Assembly: GCA_037783545.1 (NCBI GenBank)
Contig: JBBELK010001634.1
Coordinates: forward strand, 21,000-84,999
Direction: 5' to 3'
Origin: Henricia sp. BOLD:AAB3569
Taxonomy: Eukaryota > Echinodermata > Asteroidea > Spinulosida > Echinasteridae
Length of the DNA stretch: 64,000 nucleotides
Every line of letters starts with the position of its first letter. The stretch's first letter is position 1. This document shows positions 7,978-20,109 of the stretch, one piece after another. A program made the position numbers and the translations under genes. Below the pieces are notes generated by a model. It did no database searches and was not told the DNA's origin. It was given only the letters and a program-made list of their open reading frames with translations.

Positions 7978-9159
7978 TGCTAGGAGTCCACTGGGCCAGC
8001 GCCAGTTGGTGCCAGTTTGCGCCAATGCAATTTGCTGTGGCGCCTAGTGTCGCCAATAAGGTGCCTAGTGGCGTGTAGTGGCTCAAACTGCCTTCCAACT
8101 GGCTCGTGGTGGCCCGTAACGGCACCAAATTTGAATGTGGCGGCAAGAAAATTTCAAAATGTTTGAAATTTTCGTCGCGCCACTTGCATCGAGCAATCAG
8201 CGCCAAGTGTCCGCCAAGTGGCACCAAATGGCGCGAACATATCGCCCTTTGGCGCAAACAATCCGCCTATTGGAATCCACTGGAATGTAATGGCGCGCGC
8301 CAAGTTGTAAGACAGCTCGGCATAGGTGGCCCCAGTGGCGAGATGGCGCAGGAAGACGGACAACTTGAGACCAGGGGGAATGGCCTTCCTGAAGTGGGTG
8401 TCCTTCTTCTGCAAGTGGGGTGTAAGCCTGACCAACAGGTCATCAAACATCTCTGGGGACACCCTGGTGTAGTTCTTCAACTTCCTCCTGTCATTCTCCC
8501 TCAGCTCTTCCATCAAAGTGTGGTACTGTCCACGTTCGGCCCTCAACTGTGGGTGGCGCATGGGTCTAAACCACCAGTTGTGCTTCCTTTTCTTCTTAGG
8601 AGGCTCTTCTTCTTCAGGATTGGCCAGCATAAGTTGATAGGCAGTGGCCACCTCAGCATCTCTCATCATCTTCTGATGGAGCAGCATCATCACTCCAACA
8701 TTATCAAAAGCCTCAGACATATCAAAATTGTAAATATTTAGTAGAGATGTTGTTCATACAGCAGCTGAGGAGGGTCTGAACCAGGTAGCCGATGGCCGGT
8801 ATTTATATAGTCGGCAAGTAGCGCCAAGCGGCGGCAAGTTCAAACCAATTTGGCGACCTTTGGCACAAACTAATCACCAAGTGGCGCAAAGTAGCCGTCT
8901 ATTGGCGCGAATGGCGCCAACAGGGTGAATTTTGGAATCAAATGGCCGTGTAATGGCGCGAACTGGCGCAAACTGGCGCAACATTTTGGAGCAAGCCGGG
9001 TGGCATTTGGCGCACGCCATATGGCACCCAGTTTATTCCACTTGGCGACACATGCCGAGCGGACATTAATTCGGCGCCACAGCGAGCCACTACGCGCCAA
9101 TCACATAATCTTTGGCGCGAACTGGCACCAACTGGCGCTGCCCCAGTGGACTCCTAGCA
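7978..9159. mobile_element. Defective PIF/Harbinger transposon
   Basis: Terminal inverted repeats TGCTAGGAGTCCACTGGG and CCCCAGTGGACTCCTAGCA enclose 1.18 kb. The 3-bp flanks are TGA on the left and TTA on the right, consistent with a decayed TWA duplication. It encodes the N-terminal half of a Harbinger nuclease on the minus strand. Both arms are packed with TGGCGC-type words in either orientation. Confidence 0.85.
8154..8720 (-). pseudogene. Harbinger transposase (HARBI1-like), N-terminal fragment
   Basis: From an ATG at 8720 the protein has a basic, Trp-rich stretch (KKKRKHNWWFRPM), then RGQYHTLMEELRENDRRKLK, VSPEMFDDLLVRLTPHLQKK and LKLSVFLRHLATGATYAELS. This order (W.RP, G.Y..L..EL, F..YLRM-like, L...I..., L.LRFLATG) is the N-terminal region of HARBI1-like proteins. 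After AELSYNL the frame runs into TGGCGC repeat sequence, so the DDE catalytic half is deleted and the product cannot be active. Confidence 0.85.
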
Positions 9160-9228
9160 TTAGAGAGACTTTAATACATACATGTACTTGTATGTAAGTG
9201 CCCGGCTCAGATTAGGTTATGTGAATAT

Positions 9229-9732
9229 GGTTGGCACGACGTTAGCACGACGTTAGCACAGCAGTGGCTTCAAACGTCAAACTTAATTCCAAACTCCCAG
9301 TCGAGCTTAAATACATCCAACATGGCAGATGAGTATTGTGCACGTCATGGACGTTGTGCACGTGCGTTTTCCATTCTGTCCATTATACGTCGCCATTTTA
9401 TTATTTTTATGCACTTGTTTGTTGGTTATTTCTTTACTCACATACGCGCTGCGAGCATGCACATTTCTAGTTGTGAACAAAATTGCAAACCAACTTCGAA
9501 CTGGAATTAAATTTGACACGGCAGAAGCACGTCATTTGAAGCCGATCCGTGCTTGTACCGCACTAAATTGAGTTAGCACTGCAGACCCTGTCCAGCTAAA
9601 TTTTTCTGTCGTGCCGAATTCATTTTGCCGAGCCAAATGGCTTCAAACGTCGTGCTTGTGCCGTGTCGAATTAAAAAAATAAAGTTGAATTTAATTCGAC
9701 ACGGCAGAAGCGCGATGTTTGAAGCGGGCATT
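9229..9732 (-). mobile_element. GCTTCAAACGTCG-type inverted-repeat element, left end lost
   Basis: Matches 47393-47920 in reverse for its whole length. The right end is GCGATGTTTGAAGCGGGC. Internal words CGACACGGCAGAAGC and TGGCTTCAAACGTC repeat in both orientations. Open frames inside are not conserved between copies. Confidence 0.7.
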
Positions 9733-11052
9733 AAATTTTCAAAATATCACCAGTATTGCAAATTTCATCGGTGAAGTGACACAAGTGTTTATTTTCAAGT
9801 CTTATCTATTCAACTCGCACAACGGCCGAAATACATCACAACCAAACTGATTAGATTGCTGATGTCCCATGCCTTTACACAGAATAGACTATGTAAGTCT
9901 CGCGGCAAAGGTCAAATCTGAGCTTCCGGGCACAACACGACTAAAACGCCTATTCTTATAACACAGGCAAAATTTTGTTTTTTGTGTATAAATCTTTCTG
10001 TCCAATCTTAAGTCTACAACCGACCCGAATGTGAATCAGGTAACTAAAATGGTTTTTTTACAATATATAAACATGCATAATCTCCCAAACGATAAAAATT
10101 AATTAAAATTTCGTGACCTTAAGAAATTTCCCTGCTGGCATATTCCTAATCCAATTTGGAATGGATGACCCCAGTGTGGATTCATGTAAAAATGAATGCT
10201 TCGAACTTGGGCACTCTAAAAAAAGGTCTGCAAGCTCTACTTTTGGTAGATGGCATTTTAACTATCGCTAGCGCTCGAGTGATCGATGAACTGTGCCCGT
10301 ACATATATACTGTATCACGTACACTGTACGTCGGCTGCCGTGCGTGTTGCATATCTTTTGCTCCATATAGTTTACGATCTTAAAAGATTGACATTGTCGG
10401 CTCAGAAAAGATAGTGAATTTTCACATTATTTTTGAATATGTACCCCACTTCATCAATTGAAATGCAAGATTTTATTTAGAGATACGCGTTTTGGGCCGT
10501 GTGAGTTTACAAAAAAACCTGCGTAAACAAAATAATCCATAAATTTTGCTCGCGATGAGCGTTGAAGAGATAGGGACTTTGCCCGAAAATAACAGTGGTC
10601 TCGCGCGATTTCGTGCATTCTCGAGGTCAACTTACATAGTCTATTGTTCGATGGAAACAATTGCGTGCATAGTCGGGTCACTGCAGAGTTTATACTTCAC
10701 GACAGGTTGTGGTATTTCCTGGTACATGTATTTTGGTATTTCTGTCATTTCGTGTCTCTCGATGTAAATATATTTCACACAGAAATCGAGCTTGTTTATC
10801 ATGAGCCTTTTTATACACGAATCCGTTAACTAAGGACTCCTGCCCTGCGCGTCCGCCATAACTAGGGGCCATCCAATGCCGTGAAGTGTGTGTTCTGTGT
10901 TGTTAAAATTTAGTAGTGCACAACGCGCCCCCTTTGTGTGCACATGCTTCAACAAAGAATGCACAAATTGTTTGAAGTGACAACATAATGTAGCGTACAG
11001 TTCATGGCAATCAATGGCCTCCAGTTATGGCAGACGTACAAAAAACAGAGAA
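9733..11052. other. Long stretch of intron 4, nothing recognised
   Basis: I looked for exons, shared repeats and inverted ends on both strands and saw none that I can defend. Confidence 0.4.
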
Positions 11053-11295
11053 GGGTCTTTCTATAAATTAGGGGTCCAAAAGTGTGACATTTAGTGTCCC
11101 GTTACACCTGATATGTGTTATTTTTCGTACAAAAATCATTAAAATGGCTTTTAAACCATTTTGTATGAATTGTACTTTATGTACTCACTCTTTGAGATGG
11201 AAAGTATTTAAAGAATGTGTCCTGAATTTACAAAAACAAGATGTAAAATGTAACGGGGGACACCAAAATTGGACCCCTAATTTATAGAAAGACCC
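11053..11295. mobile_element. GGGTCTTTCTATAAATT-type MITE
   Basis: Ends GGGTCTTTCTATAAATTAGG and CCTAATTTATAGAAAGACCC are inverted repeats. A second copy, reversed, is at 14728-14973. Confidence 0.8.
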
Positions 11296-11465
11296 AAATG
11301 ATTTACGTCATAACCCAGAACAGAACTTTTGGAGAATTCACATTGATAATTGGCCTTTTTAATCGTTCTGAATTTTGTTGTTTTTTGTTTTGTTTTGCCC
11401 ATTGTTTATGGCTACTTTTTCGAGCACTTGCACATTGACGATCGACTTTAAACTTCACATGCATA

Positions 11466-11961
11466 CAGGGCCCAATTTCATAAAACATGTTAGCACCCGA
11501 TTTTTGATTAAGCAGCCCTCTCTCCATTTCATAAAACTGTTTAAGCACTAGCAAACTGCATGCTACATGTAACCTACCGATTTTTTGCTAACGTGACGCC
11601 ATCCTTTTTCTTCGCTATTTTCGACAAAATTCGAGACACATTTTCCAACAGATACACAGATTTCAGCTGTTGTTAAGATATTTCAGTCGGCGACAGGCAA
11701 GGGTTTTCTGTGGTAGTGATAATCATTCAAAAATGGAAACATTACCGATGACTGAAAATGTTGACGTTTACACGAGTAAAGCAGACGACGAACGCGTTTG
11801 AACAAAACAGACGACAGCGTTGCGTGCGCACTCTCTTCCCGCGCTTAGAACAACAAGCTTTATGAAATAGGCCTTTGCTTAAGTGAAAATTCGTGCTACA
11901 AGTATGCTTAATTCAATTTTTTTTTAATTAAGCGTAACATGTTTTATGAAATTGGCCCCTG
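11466..11961. mobile_element. CCAATTTCATAAAACATG-type element, full length
   Basis: Ends CAGGGCCCAATTTCATAAAA and TTTTATGAAATTGGCCCCTG. Copies are at 17395-17890 and, internally deleted, at 42501-42873. A T/A-rich body includes ACGACAGCGTTGCG. No coding potential. Confidence 0.8.
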
Positions 11962-12444
11962 GTCACTACAAGGTCTCTGAGATATTACAATGAAGTCATC
12001 ATTACATCATCGGGTATCAAATTACAAGTGCTTGAAATTAAATAAATTAAATATTCAAAAATCGATAAAAAGTCAACCGTTTGACATACGATCTTGATTC
12101 CTTCGCCATATACAATCACTAACCAAGTTCTTTAAAAATGCGCACATGCATTGACTTTTGATGGGAATGACCCCCATTTCCTATTGGTCAAACAGACTTT
12201 GTTTTGTCATTTGAAAGTGGTAAGAGATATCTGGGAGGGGGGGTGGAACAGTGTTATGGTTTGACTAAGGTGGGGTATCCAAAGAATATGGTGATGACCT
12301 TTGACCTTGCTCACTTCCGGTCGAAACCGGAAGTGGACCTATTATTTGAAAATGATAAGGATACATGAATTTGGTTGACGGTGAACCAGATTGATTAGGT
12401 TTTCCAAAAATGTAAGTAGTGACATCATATTTACCCAGATGTCT
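11962..12444. other. Intron, nothing recognised
   Basis: Only a short palindrome CTTCCGGTCGAAACCGGAAG at 12316-12335 stands out. Confidence 0.4.
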
Positions 12445-12781
12445 TTAAAGGGCCCCTTATTTAGGATTTTTATCAATGAAATCTATGAAAACCAATATAC
12501 CGGTACTCAGTTACATTCATAAAATCCTATTTGGAGCTTGTTTTGGGGGTTAAAACAAAGGTTTTTAGTTTTTATGCTAATGCGAATATGCTATGTACAT
12601 GTATGACCAAGGTCATGATATCTGTTTGTGGTTTATTGCAATGAAATCTTCAAAGTTGGAAAAGGCTACCTTTTATTGATTTTACATCCAAACGAACAAT
12701 AGCATGTCTTGCTGAACAAGTAATCCATCATATGAATCAAAGATTAGGCAAAAAGTTGTTTAGCATGTCATGGCCCTTTAA
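12445..12781 (+). mobile_element. TTAA-flanked MITE, GGGCCCCTTATTT-type, internal deletion
   Basis: Ends TTAAAGGGCCCCTTATTTAG and GCATGTCATGGCCCTTTAA. About 230 bp of the body present in the copies at 38947 and 48914 is missing. Confidence 0.8.
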
Positions 12782-13071
12782 TGTCTTAAAGTGATTAAAG
12801 CAATATTTGTGCAAATTAGTTCAATGTCGGTGATAACGGGTCATGTCCACCACCAAACCTGTTCATAAAAATTAACCGAAACAGCCCTGTGTTCGTTGTC
12901 AAGAACAAACACAGGTCTACCGGTAGTTTGACTTGATGCCATTAGAGAAAACTGCTGAATTGTGTTGTATTCTTTGACATGAGATTTCGTTATTAAATAG
13001 GGCCTAATTTAACGATATTTACATGTACATCATATAGTTGACTTGCAAATTGACTTGGAAAACAAATTGAC

Positions 13072-13642
13072 TTAAAGGGCCTGTGACATGCTAAACAACT
13101 TTGTGCCTAAGCTTTGCTTCATAATGACGGATTACTTGTTCAGCAAGACATACTATTGTTCGTTTGGATGTAAAATCAATAAAAGGTGGCCTTTTTCAAC
13201 TTTGAAGATTTCATTGCAATAAATCACAGACAGAGGGCCCTGTTTTTAGTGCATCACAGAAGGGAAAAGTTAAGAAAAAACATAAGACTTCAAGTTGGAC
13301 TTGTGGCAAATTGCTGCAGTTTCTACCCCCAGTTTTGTCATTGCTTACAGCAGGCAACATGTAAAACAAACTGAAACAGCCATGGATTACAAAAGTTTCA
13401 GGAAAATTGAGAAAAAAAGTGGAATCTTTTGTGCACAGTTGAATGTGATTTTCCTGTGTTTGCCTCTTGTGACATCGTGACCTTGGTCATGAATATGCAT
13501 ATTTGCATCAGCATAAAAACTAAAAACCTTTGTTTTAACCCCCAAAGCAAGCTCCAAATAGGATTTTTATGACTTTAACTGAGTAGAGTGGTTTTAAAGC
13601 ATAGATTTCATTGATAAAAATCCTAAATAAGGGGCCCTTTAA
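13072..13642 (-). mobile_element. TTAA-flanked MITE, GGGCCCCTTATTT-type, full length
   Basis: Reverse orientation of the 38947 copy, with TTAA at both ends. It lies 290 bp from the deleted copy in opposite orientation. Confidence 0.8.
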
Positions 13643-14579
13643 GACTGACATTGTTTGTAAAATTTACTTGAGTCGGCAACGATTAGGCCTAACACTGCCC
13701 CATTTGTTTTTTGTTTTTTGCTATAAATTAATAATTTTAATTTCTGGGTATGCTGTACGTAGTGTATATAAAAAAAGAACACACACACTCCCATCCTTCA
13801 AGTATTTTTACACCGAAATCCATTCATTAAAAACCCTTGTCACCGTGGCAACAGCCAGTAGGGAAAATCCATCTTAGGCCATCACAAGAGCATCAGCCAA
13901 ATGGCATGTGAAAACACGATGCGCTCATATAATTGCATTGTGTGCAGTGGTCACCCATACTATTACATGTACATGTGCACTGCTATACCTCAGTGCTATG
14001 TTTTGCAGTGAAAACCTCTTTGAATTTTTCATCAGTCACGGACAGACAGGATATGGCTTTTGCTATGTGATATGGTAACCTATATGCCTTAAGGTGGTCT
14101 CCATGGTAACATAAGTCTTTCACCCAAGGACTGTGGCATCACGCATTTCATTAAATCTGATACTGGATGTTGCATAACCAAACAGTGCTGTATGGAAGGA
14201 GAATTTACGTGTGTTTAAATCGTCAAATGACATCACAGTTGCGGTAAGCAAAGGACATCGTCAACATTTAATCGGTGGTCTCTTCATCGCTGCGTGCATA
14301 CATGTATATTCTTTGTAACATTAAACTCGGTGGGAATTTATCATCCGTCATTCTGATTGAACCTGCATGTGCACTTTGTCTTCAAATTCAGAACAACGAT
14401 AGTGCTTTTACAGTGTATCTTTTTAATATCAAGAGGTCCGTGTGGCTTTAGTTCGTGACTACTTCGGTGTGCTCCAACCTGGAATTTAGCTCAAAATGTC
14501 ATAATATTGGGCTGATGGAGCTCTGTTCATGCTGCACTGATGTCGGCTGTTTACTCGAGACCACAGCAACCAGAAATGT
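13643..14579. other. Intron, nothing recognised
   Basis: No supported gene or repeat seen. Confidence 0.4.
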
Positions 14580-15665
14580 TCTGTTGTACATTTCATGATT
14601 TCTTCTGGCCCGCCCACAAACTGACATAAGAGGATTGTTGATATAGACCTCATGCACATTCATGATTGCTTCTGGACCGCCCACAAACTCTGACATAATC
14701 TGTCTGTCTTGATGGATCTCATGCATATGGGTCTTTCTATAAATTAGGGGTCCATTGTTGGTGTCCCCCGTTACATTTTACATCTTGTTTTTGTAAATTC
14801 AGGACACATTCTTTAAATACCTTCCATCTCAAAGAGTGGGTGATAAAAGTACAATTCATACAAAATGGTTTAAAAGCCAGTTTAATGATTTTTGAACGAA
14901 AAATAACATATCAGGTGTAACGAGGGACACTATTTTGTCACACTTTTGGACCCCTAATTTGTAGAAAGACCCATATTCATGTTTGCTTCTGGCCCGCATA
15001 CAGACTATGACATAATCTGATGGCTGATCCAGATCTGCCTTGATGAATCTCATGCATATTCATGTTTGCTTCTGAACCGCCCACAAACTCTGACATAATC
15101 TGATGGCTAATCCAGGTCTGCCTTGATGGATCTCATGCATATTCATGTTTGCTTCTGAACTGCCCACAAACATGACAAACTATGACATAATCTGATGGCT
15201 AATCCAGGTCTGCCTTGATGAATCTCATGCATATTCATGTTTGCTTCTGAACCGCCCACAAACTCTGACATAATCTGATGGCTAATCCAGGTCTGCCTTG
15301 ATGGATCTCATGCATATTCATGTTTGCTTCTGAACCGCCCACAAACTCTGACATAATCTGATGGCTAATCCAGGTCTGCCTTGATGGATCTCATGCATAT
15401 TCATGTTTGCTTCTGAACCGCCCACAAGCTATGACATAATCTGATGGCTAATCCAGGTCTGCCTTGATGGATCTCATGCATATTCATGTTTGCTTCTGAA
15501 CTGCCCACAAACTCTTACATAATCTGTTGGCTAATCCAGGTCTGCCTTGATGGATCTCATGCATATTCATGTTTGCTTCTGAGCTGCCCACAAACTATGA
15601 CATAAGAGGATGGCCAGTGGAATTGTCTTGATGGATTCATGCATATATATTCATGATTACTTCTG
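14580..15665. repeat. 83-bp minisatellite, about 10 units, interrupted by a MITE
   Basis: GATCTCATGCATATTCATG and TTGCTTCTGAACCGCCCACA recur at 83-bp steps (for example 15074, 15157, 15332, 15415, 15498, 15581). One unit is 92 bp because of a small internal duplication. The outer units are more divergent than the inner ones. Confidence 0.85.
14728..14973. mobile_element. GGGTCTTTC-type MITE inside the minisatellite
   Basis: Ends TGGGTCTTTC and GAAAGACCCA, each flanked by TA. The surrounding unit (CATGCATA|TATTCATG) is restored when the element is removed, which gives a TA target duplication. Confidence 0.8.
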
Positions 15666-15744
15666 GACCACCCATAAACTCTGCCATATTCTGAGTGGAC
15701 AACTGCCATGGATCGCCTTATGAATGTTCATCTTAATCCTCATG

Positions 15745-15855
15745 TGTACCTGTAGGTTTGCGACAGCACCATGTGAATATATCTCTTTTGTGTATGTGTG
15801 GTTCTGAAATAAACCAGTGAGTCTGAGCTCAATGTTTCAAACGGTGTGCTCTGTT
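15745..15855. repeat. Dispersed repeat fragment, reversed
   Basis: Similar to the complement of 5165-5265 and 6010-6105. Confidence 0.4.
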
Positions 15856-16445
15856 TATGTTCAGGAGATGTAGCGTAGCGGACTCGTAATTTTAATCTTT
15901 GGCCACTTTGAAGATGACACCATGTTAGAAGATTGTCTGTTTTGGAATCGTATTTCATATTGCGAGGAAACCACCATATGCCCTACATGCATTATTGTCA
16001 AGCTTCAGATAATACGCACTGAATGTACTTTGTACACTGAATCAATGTTACCGGTATATAGAAAAATGAGAATAAGTAATGGATCTGAAACAGTCATGGC
16101 TGGAGAGGAGCGCAACTCATAAATATTAATGAGAAGAACTGTAGTACCGGCCATTTGACTTTGTGTTGGTTTATGCGATCGATTGACGGTAGCCGACATG
16201 TCAGTATTTGCTGTGGTGTTGACTAAACAAGACGTGAAGCTAAGAGTAGCACGTTATGAATCAGTGCGCCGAGAACCATGCAACAAGCAGGTGGGTTTGT
16301 TAATATTCATGTCCTGAGCTCATTGTTTCATTCGAAAATTAATTGTTATCATCAACATAATCAATGTAATCAGTTTTGGATGTAAATGGATACCAGCAAG
16401 GGTTGCAGCCATTGAGTGCTTGTGTCAGGCTGCTGGGGCTGCATA
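15856..16445. other. Intron, nothing recognised
   Basis: No supported feature. Confidence 0.35.
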
Positions 16446-17050
16446 GGGGTCGTCCATAAAGTACGTACATGTATGCATGAAATGCCGACTTTTTAGACCC
16501 CCCCCCCCCCCCCCCCCTGTACACATGGCGTACGCAGTGGCTCCAACCCTCCCCCCTGTACACATACGCATTCCATATATACCTCAGCATTGGTAGGCAT
16601 TGGTAAAAATGGTTCAGTACTACATGTATAGTGCTATATACTACTACATGTACGTGTAGTACAATTCGCATGTCGCCACCTAAGTCTGAAATAAATGACA
16701 ATGTATAGATTTCTTTTGCATTTTTTTAAAAACTTAAAATGACACATCAAGCATCATTAAACTGGAGATTTAATGGAAAAACCTAATTTGAGGAGCTATA
16801 AAAATGTGAGATGTGTGAGAAAAATGTGTGGGCTGTCTAATATGTTTCGTACATAAGGTCTGAAGCCATGGTCAACTTGTCCATCCTTTCCCGATTTACT
16901 AAAAAGAAATTTTCGGTTTGCGTACATACGCATTGGCTTGGACCCCCACCCCCCCCTCCCCTCCCCCCCCCTGTACGCATGGTGTATGCAATGTCAACAA
17001 CCCCCCTCCCCCCGCCCCCCTCTCCGTGCGTACGTACTTTATGGAGGGCC
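16446..17050. mobile_element. GTCCATAAAGTACG-type inverted-repeat element
   Basis: Ends GGGGTCGTCCATAAAGTACG and CGTACTTTATGGAGGGCC. The part 16560-17050 reappears reversed at 52552-53015. C tracts (16499-16517, 16945-17025) create spurious Pro-rich frames. Confidence 0.7.
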
Positions 17051-17071
17051 CGATACTCCCCAGGGAGCTGT

Positions 17072-17170
17072 GCCCAATGACCAGGGTGATAATGTGTAAA
17101 GCACCATGAGTATCCCACAGGATAGATACTGTATGTGCGCTATATAAGACACCATTATTATTATTATTTT
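17072..17170 (+). mobile_element. SINE 3' end fragment
   Basis: GTGTAAAGCACCATGAGTAT then GCGCTATATAAG and (ATT)n is the 3' tail style of common tRNA-derived SINEs. No tRNA head is present. Confidence 0.5.
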
Positions 17171-17394
17171 TACCGGTAAATGTCGCAATCAAGACCGCAA
17201 GACTTAACTTTGCCACTTGTACATGTACAATTGTTTGTAAATGAAGAGTTACATGGTAAAACGCAATAAACGCCATATTGCAAAAAAATGAGATAATTAT
17301 GTCGGTACATTCTTGATTGGTGGTCCTATACATTCGTTGAATAGATTATTGGCAAACTTGTTAAGCCTAGCATACATTTAACCTTGCAACTTAA

Positions 17395-17890
17395 CTGGGC
17401 CCAATTTCATAAAACATGTTAGCACCCGATTTTTGATTAAGCAGCGCTCTCCCCATTTCATAAAACTGTTTAAGCACTAGCAAACCAAACGGAATGCTAA
17501 CCTACCGATTTTTTGCTAACGCGACGCCATATTTTTTCTTCGCCATTCTCAGCAAAATTCGAGACACATTTTCCAACAGATACACAACTTTCAGCTGTTG
17601 TTGAAATATTCCAGTCAGCGACATGCAAGGGTCTTCTGTGGTAGTGATAATCATCCCAAAATGGAAACATACTGTAACCGATGATGGTACTTGAAAATGT
17701 TGACGTTGACTTATGAAAGCAGACGATGAATGCATTTGAACAAAACAGACGACAGCGTTGCGCGCGCACTCTCTACGCGCGCTTAGAACAACAAGTTTTA
17801 TGAAATACGCCCTTGCTTAAGCGAATATTCGTGCTATGCTTAATCCAAATTTTTGATTAAGCGTAACATGTTTTATGAAATTGACCCCAG
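17395..17890. mobile_element. CCAATTTCATAAAACATG-type element, full length
   Basis: Second full copy of the 11466 element; ends CTGGGCCCAATTTCAT and ATGAAATTGACCCCAG. Confidence 0.8.
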
Positions 17891-18032
17891 ATCAGTTGAT
17901 GTCGAAGTGTGCACACATCGACAGCCAAAAAAATACGTTGTGGAGGAGAAGAAAAAAAAGTGTGTCCGCATCACTTTCCCGGGCTTGGTAGGATAAGCTA
18001 ATATTTTTATCTTTTTATATAAATTTTATTTA

Positions 18033-18542
18033 TTTAAAGGCCGAGTGTATCATTTGCAATGACCCCAAAAAGTAATCGACGAGTTTACAGGGGAAAAGTT
18101 CTGAAAGTAAAGATTGAATTAATAGCAACTATCCAATGAAAAGTTTCCGCTCAAAATGATATAATTTTACCAGAAAATAATCCGTAAAGATGAAATTATT
18201 TAGATCGTTTGCAAACGATTTACTTATTTTTGGTTCGCATCTACGCGGTCCAAAAGGCATGGGCGCCGTGTACTCCGCGTGCGTGTTACAACGCAATGCA
18301 TTTTTATGGATCGCGCGCACACGCAGTATATGATGTGCGCCACAGAGTGCATGACGCAAACGAATATTTGAAACACCCCGCCAAGACCAGGAAAATGCAT
18401 ATGGATTTTCATTTGTTTTTTAAACGTGGTACATATGACAAAGCTGAAATTTCTTCGGATGAGTTTGTTGATGTCTTTCTTTTGATTTATAATGCTTTTA
18501 TTCGCATAATCGCTCAAAAACAGATCATCTACAGGGCCTTTA
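18033..18542 (-). mobile_element. TTAA-type MITE, GTAGATGATC family
   Basis: Ends TTTAAAGGCCGAGTGTATCA and ATCATCTACAGGGCCTTTA. Direct relatives are at 43242 and 45513. Both halves contain long open frames that are not conserved in those copies. Confidence 0.8.
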
Positions 18543-19202
18543 TGGGGCATAATCCATGTACATGTATGATGTGTATTTGCCTGTTTGCCTTTGTCATTTT
18601 CTTTATTTAATTTATTTTTTTTAATTTGTAATTTCAATCCAATAAAAGCACAGTGCAAAAGAATGACCATTCATACACAGTTGGCAATCACAACTACATA
18701 TACTGCTATGGCTAATTCAGTTCTCTTATCCACCAATAAAGCCTTGATATAAACATCAGTATTAAGTGGCTCTTGTCTGTAATTCAATCAGTAAAATCAA
18801 TACATACGATTGCTCTTGCAGTTTCTGAATGGCATGTATCTGAAAGAAGATCTGTAGGTTGAGGTTTTAGTGTCCATTGGCTATAGAGAGAAATCCTCAT
18901 AGTGGTGATTATAACTGGTTTTTATTGGTGATCAAAACTGTATTTTATATATTCTGCGGTTTAGGTTCTTGTGTGTACGTGTACGGTAGGTAGTTTATGT
19001 GTATAGAGGCATTTCTTTTGCAGCAAACTCGACTTACTCCAAGCATTCGCCGTTGTGCAATTACCTGTTCAAGACTGATTCTGCTGGATGGATTTATAAG
19101 CATTTCAGAAACGGAAATCGCGCTCTAAGCAAACATGCTCATAGATAAAGAGTGTGTTTTTACTGGGAGCATTGCCAGTGAACGGTTTTCGCTGATGCAG
19201 TG
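18543..19202. other. Intron, nothing recognised
   Basis: No supported feature. Confidence 0.35.
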
Positions 19203-19440
19203 CACAACGGTCTCGTGGATAGCGTGTTAGATGTTCGGTTGAGAGGTCCATGGTTCGAAACGTGGCCATTGCACCGTGTTGTGTCCTTGGACAAGAGACT
19301 TCACTCCACGTTGTCTCTCTCCACCCAGGTGTATTGGGTACCAGCAAATACGGTTGGGGAAACCTAACTATCGTAGTTGCTGGGGGTAGACCTGCGATGG
19401 ACTAGCATCCCAGGAGGATCAGTACATGTAGCATTGCTCC
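19203..19440 (+). mobile_element. tRNA-derived SINE, old copy
   Basis: GGTCTCGTGGATAGCGTG resembles an A box and GGTCCATGGTTCGAAACG a B box, 30 nt apart. TTGTGTCCTTGGACAAGAGA after the head is typical of such SINE bodies. Confidence 0.55.
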
Positions 19441-19499
19441 TACATGTAGTCACTCTATGCCACGGAAATCGGGGATGAGCACCGGCCGTATGAGCCAAT

Positions 19500-19904
19500 A
19501 GGGAGGTTTCGAAAGCCGACGGATACGCGTACGCATATGTTTAGCTATCTGTAACTGTTAGCGGCATTTCTGTGGTTTTGCAACTTCAAAACTACAGCGT
19601 GTTAGCTAAAAGGCGTCTATTTCCGACAGCGCGAAAACTACCCAGCACAACACGGCTTTGATACTAATTTTACTTTTAATCCAAAGTTTTGAACTGCACG
19701 AAAAGTTCATAGACATTCATAATTCACACCCTTTTCAACCTGGGTTACGTAAACACAATGAAAAATAACACTAGAAATCCGAAATTTCACTACGCGTTTA
19801 GTGCTAAATGCATAGCGAGCTCGATATCCGTGCCACGCGTAGCAGATAGTGAGACACATTACATCACAATCTGTGACGTATCTGTGCGCTTGCGAAACCT
19901 CTCT
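19500..19904. mobile_element. AGGGAGGTTTCG inverted-repeat element
   Basis: Ends AGGGAGGTTTCGAAAGC and GCTTGCGAAACCTCTCT, with AATA on both outer sides. Single copy in this window. Confidence 0.6.
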
Positions 19905-20109
19905 AATATTTGTTCGTAAACGACTTACCTACCTTGTCTATTTCTACTGGAGACAAAATACCAGTTATTTGACATGCACACACAGCAGTTGGAACGATGC
20001 GCCCCATTAAAGCGTTATCAGCTACCGGTATTGCTACCGGCGAAATACCGTTGCACAAACCGGACCATTTTAGGCTGCTTGTACTAGAAGGATACTATTT
20101 CCGAAATGG

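Noticed and set aside
9307..9571. Hydrophobic open frame resembling a membrane peptide
   Set aside because: It is inside an inverted-repeat element, and the copy at 47555-47776 differs in frame and stops.
10156..10383. 75-codon open frame in intron 4
   Set aside because: Length is within chance expectation for this much sequence; no motif or neighbour supports it.
14580..15665. CRISPR-like regular repeats
   Set aside because: The 83-bp units are contiguous with no variable spacers, in a eukaryotic intron.
16868..17118. Pro-rich and Gly-rich open frames
   Set aside because: They come from C tracts inside a transposon. The related copy at 52552 does not keep the frame.
18209..18670. Overlapping open frames of 133 and 148 codons
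   Set aside because: They lie within a TTAA MITE; relatives at 43242 and 45513 have different stops, so they are not conserved.
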